A stretch of 10,458 nucleotides of DNA from Brachionus koreanus. Taxonomy: Eukaryota; Rotifera; Eurotatoria; Ploima; Brachionidae. Where the stretch lies: positions 144,534 through 154,991 of the forward strand of contig PJRA01000485.1 in assembly GCA_016987375.1 (NCBI GenBank), written 5' to 3'. The translations under genes and the position numbers were made by a program. Below the pieces are notes generated by a model. It was not told the origin of the DNA. It worked only from the letters and a program-made list of their open reading frames with translations, and made no database searches. This document shows, piece after piece, positions 7,136 through 10,458 of this stretch (the first letter of the stretch is position 1; each line of letters opens with the position of its first letter).

Positions 7136-9151
7136 CTATTTAAAGCCAAGTGGATTGAGAATTTTAAATCTGTCAATACAAGCAAATAACCAATTGACTT
7201 TTACAGAATAGAGATACTTGTGTTTTATGTCCATTTTACTTTTACTAGCATCGTAAATCAAAAAGTGAGAACAGCTAAAGTTTTTGTCAAAATCAAGGTC
7301 TAAATGATGAGGCATTTCAGTAGTAATAAGCTCATCAACTCTTTCCAATTTAGGCTCGCGTCTTAAAATTTTAGCGCCGGCCTGTTCGGCCAATTTAATC
7401 AAGTCTTGTTTGTCAAAGACATTAAATTCACCATAAAAATAAAGAAAACAGTCTTCGAACAATTTAGGAGACTTTCAATCACAATTTTAAAATAAAATTT
7501 TTTTTATATTTTTAGTTTAATTTACTTGAGCTGACGCGTTAAGACGTCCTTTAAAAGGTCCATTTGAATCGGGTATTTTCACCGAACCTTTTGCCTCGTA
7601 GTCATTTTCTGGCAAAAGTGCATTGTTTTCAAAACTGTCCTCCAACCCTTTAAAAAAAATTAATCATTTTAATTAATACATGTTTGGGAGAAAATTTACA
7701 TTTTAAATTAACGATCCATATGCCCATTAGAATAGCTTTCATATAATTAATTGTACGTGCACAAATGTTAACCGTAGTAAACACTACATGAGTAACTAAA
7801 GACAAAATAAATGTGGTTGTTAAAATTAGTCTAGAATTTTTACCATTGTTTCCCATTTCCCTGGCTATCTGAATGTTAAATTTAGAGGCTAGTTGAGTCA
7901 TTTTGGTTTTCTCTTCATCTTTCATGCCACTGCCATATAAGACAATTTTTTTGGTCTTTACCTTTGACTTTCTAATTACATAACTTGAACTAATGTCTTT
8001 GGTTGGTGATGGACTTTTTGGCACAGGTTTATTGAATAAAGACAAAAAATCAGGCTTATCTCGAACAAAATCTTGTGCGAGAACGCCAAATTCATTTCTA
8101 ACTGTGTGATCAGCACCGTTTTCAAGCAAAAATTTAATAGCGTCCAAGCGTTTATTTAAGGTAGCTTCATGTAACGGTGTATTATTTTGATATCCTCTAG
8201 CATTAATGTCTGCATTTGATTCAATTAATATTTTTATCATTTCTATATTGTCTTTATTAACTGCTTCATGCTTTTTAAAATTTAAAAAAAAAATATCTGA
8301 AAAAATTTTAATTTACCAAAGGTGTCCATCCAGCAAAATCTCTTGAATTCACATCAACCAAAGGCTCGGCAAGTAATTCCTTAAGCTTTTCTATGTCATT
8401 CTTTAACAAAAAATTATAAATAAAATAATTTTTTAAAAAGACAAATATTTTACATTCATGACCGCTAGATGAAGTGGCGTTTCGCCCTTATCATTTTTTC
8501 TCACTCGTTTGGCCGACTGAGTCCTTGGTTTTTGCGACTGATCGACTTCAGCATTCTCATTTTGAATGGACTTTCTAGTCGCCCTAGTCGATTGGCTCCT
8601 AGTCGCATATTGGCTACTATTTGCCGCTTTTGTACTTTTACGTGATCTTGACCTTGTTTGAGTTGCAACTAATTGAACTGGTTCAGGTACTGCAAAAGCT
8701 TTCGATTCAGACTTTTTCTCATCAAAGTTCAAATCAATGCTGGGCAATATGTCCGAATCGGTTTTGCTTTCTGCATAGCCGGGGCTTACTATTTCTATTA
8801 TTTGATTTATATATAACACAGCTTCTTTAATCATTTTATTCATGTGCAAGTCTTTTTGATAAAAAGCAGCATCACATTTCGGACACTCATTTGACAAAGA
8901 TATGCAATTTCTTTGCAAACAAAATAAGAGTTTATGCTTTGATGATTTTTATTCTTGCTGAGTACTTGCAAAGTAAGTGGTCACAAACTCCGGTGAAATA
9001 GGGTTCTACAGGGATGCAATCACTTTTTTAATATTAATTTTTATTTAGTTTTAAAATGAAAAAAAAAATAGTAATTGAACCAATTTAGACATTTGAATGA
9101 TTCTTTTAAGTCTTGAGCAGCTAGCAGTGTTTGACTGAAGTATGAGTCCAT
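7136..9151 (-). CDS. BARD1: BARD1, BRCA1-associated RING domain protein (8 exons, 549 aa)
   Basis: My exons in transcript order are 9151-9081, 9022-8966, 8910-8454, 8400-8317, 8270-7844, 7795-7700, 7647-7526 and 7471-7136. All junctions are GT-AG, phases agree, and the total is 1,650 nt. An in-frame TAA lies just upstream of the ATG. BARD1 pairs with BRCA1 as a nuclear E3 ubiquitin ligase acting on H2A, and reads nucleosomes through its ankyrin and BRCT domains. Visible domains: a RING with all eight ligands (C21, C24, C37, H39, C42, C45, C52, C55), where C24-x12-C37 matches human spacing; a basic Ser/Arg-rich linker with NLS-like patches (about 120-185); ankyrin repeats about 184-300 (GETPLHLAV, AGWTPLHEA, QNNTPLHEA); BRCT1 from about 331 (KIVLYGSG, VTHVVF, GIWIVNLKWLEDS); BRCT2 about 440-549 (SPKLFEDCFLYFYGEF, NWLFACIDRF). 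It is shorter than human BARD1 (777 aa), mainly in the linker. Intron 5 (7843-7796, 48 nt) is stop-free and in frame, so simple ORF calling reads through it. It converges with MEIOB. Confidence 0.94.
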
Positions 9152-10286
9152 TTCATTTTATTTTATGGATTTGAATTATTTTGAAAATTAAATTTGATTA
9201 TAAATTTTGAAATTTTTATACAAAAATATCTGCACATAAAACTAATTTTTAGTAAGTGCAAATATTCACTTTATTTTCTCATTTAATAAACGACTTGTAT
9301 TATACTCAATGAATTGTTTAGACAAACTGTAAAATTTTTGAAAAAAATTAGATTTTTCTCGGACAATTATAATTTAAAACTTCTATTTTATGAAAGAAAA
9401 AAATCAAAAATCAGAAGAATCCTTGTTGACCAAAAGAAAATCACAGATTAATTGATGATGTAATTATATTTAAATGCTTTTGAAAAAAACAATTGAGCCT
9501 TTTTACAACTGCATCTTTTCGTTAAACATTGGATAGTGCAGTTGACCATTTGTTAAGCACCATAAATCGAGATTTCGTTAATGGTTTGACTAAATCTAAA
9601 AGATTTATCAAACATTAATTTTAAATCAATTTCTTAATTAATAAATTAAACCAATTCCTAATTGATGATCTTCAGTTAAATCTTTCATTTTTTAAGCATA
9701 GAAATAACAATAATATTAATTTAATGTTTATAAAATTTTGTAATATTTTTTGTAACTTTGATTTAAATTTCAAGAACTTAATGTTTTAATTTATTTAATT
9801 AAATATTTTATTTCTTACAAATAAATGAGCTCAATCATCTCTCTATTGGGTTTGATCTTTGACCTTTTTGATTGAATTGAAACAAATGATGCGCATTCTA
9901 CACCAAAAACAAGCATCTTTATATAAAAAATTATGACCAGAATATAGGAATACTGTAACCATAATAATTGTAATTTGTTTATAACTCAAATTTAATAAAA
10001 AAGTCAACCATTTAAATCTTCAAAATAATTCAATGAAATCATTCATAATTTTAGATAATTTTCTTTAATTATTGTTTTAGTGAAATTTTTTATTTTAATT
10101 TCGTGAATTTCAGAGAATTGCAGAATATGAACAGACTTTAACAATTGATGCAGCTTTGTTGCTTTATTTATTAGTTGAAACGCATCTTTTTTCAATATGG
10201 TAGTTTCGACTAATTATTCATTTTTCTAATTTAATCTTTAAATGCTTATCTCTACCATAAACCATTTGAATCTAGTTTGAATTATT
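9152..10286. other. AT-rich intergenic region upstream of BARD1
   Basis: I see no open frame of useful length, no RNA gene and no repeat with recognisable family. It contains TTAATTAA-type and AAATTT simple sequence throughout. The BARD1 promoter must lie at the left end, but no TATA or other core element can be assigned. Confidence 0.5.
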
Positions 10287-10329
10287 GAGAGAGAGTGTGT
10301 ATGCATATGTGTGTGTGTATGTATGTGTC
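10287..10329. repeat. GA/GT compound microsatellite
   Basis: A run of GA dinucleotides (about 10287-10295) passes into GT/AT-interrupted GT dinucleotides (about 10295-10329), including GTGTGTGTGT and ATGTATGTGT units. It marks the border between AT-rich DNA and the more G/C-rich block at the window edge. Confidence 0.85.
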
Positions 10330-10339
10330 TATCAAGTCC

Positions 10340-10458
10340 TTACCCTCCCATTTTCTCATCCGGACTTGGGACCGGCAATGGTATGGTTGCGACTCGACAG
10401 TCACCCGCCAAAGTTACTGTGGGACGTTCATCATAAACAGCGCCACTCATCCGAGCAC
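10340..10458 (-). other. Possible partial exon or repeat end at the window edge
   Basis: Composition changes sharply here to near-balanced GC. On the minus strand a frame runs from the window edge to TAA at 10342-10340. It includes an ATG at 10450 and ends in PSPDEKMGG. The sequence GGGTAAGG at that end would be a strong 5' splice donor, so this could be an exon of a minus-strand gene that starts beyond the window. Two plus-strand frames are also largely open, one to the window end, so frame alone decides nothing. I recognise no domain. A transposable-element terminus is an equally good reading. Confidence 0.3.

Noticed and set aside
7650..8240. Treating 7650-8240 as one uninterrupted exon starting at its ATG
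   Set aside because: The ankyrin repeat continues upstream to an acceptor at 8271. A 48-nt intron interrupts BRCT1, and residues after NLK (7699 onward) are intron.
8621..8830. 69-codon plus-strand open frame
   Set aside because: It is antisense to the BARD1 linker in exon 3.
1..10458. CRISPR array, bacterial operon signals, ribosome binding sites or insertion sequences
   Set aside because: The window is clearly eukaryotic, with spliced metazoan genes. No regularly spaced repeats or prokaryotic signals are present.

Overview
The window is from an AT-rich, intron-bearing animal genome. Introns are tiny (46-58 nt), splice sites are ordinary GT-AG, and AATAAA-type poly(A) signals and decayed LINE retrotransposons are present. 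High AT content, about 50-nt introns and metazoan BARD1 and MEIOB genes fit a monogonont rotifer such as Brachionus. That assignment is inference from style; no marker gene proves it.

Layout. 1-962: AT-rich sequence without a convincing gene. 963-1259 (-): a small secreted cysteine-rich protein whose cysteine spacing is mirror-symmetric. 1260-1700: divergent intergenic region. 1701-7040 (+): a nine-exon MEIOB gene (meiosis-specific OB-fold protein, RPA1 relative), reconstructed with consistent phases to 453 aa. Its intron 7 (3025-6624) is 3,600 nt, about 65 times longer than every other intron here, and holds two dead LINEs, both antisense to the gene: a CR1-like relic (about 3110-3570) and a 5'-truncated jockey/I-group element (about 4231-5640) with a frameshifted reverse transcriptase. 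7041-7135: a 95-nt convergent 3' region with poly(A) signals on both strands. 7136-9151 (-): an eight-exon BARD1 gene (RING, ankyrin repeats, two BRCT domains; 549 aa). 9152-10286: AT-rich intergenic DNA. 10287-10329: a GA/GT microsatellite. 10331-10458: a compositionally distinct block running off the window, possibly an exon or repeat.

The two main genes act in the same broad process. MEIOB (with SPATA22 in vertebrates) binds RPA-coated single-stranded DNA in meiotic recombination. BARD1 (with BRCA1) is a ubiquitin ligase and chromatin reader that promotes RAD51-dependent repair. They lie tail to tail. No clearly novel system is visible. The points most worth checking are the split zinc-ribbon codon across the LINE-filled intron, the stop-free 48-nt intron in BARD1, the convergent 3' ends, and the small secreted protein.
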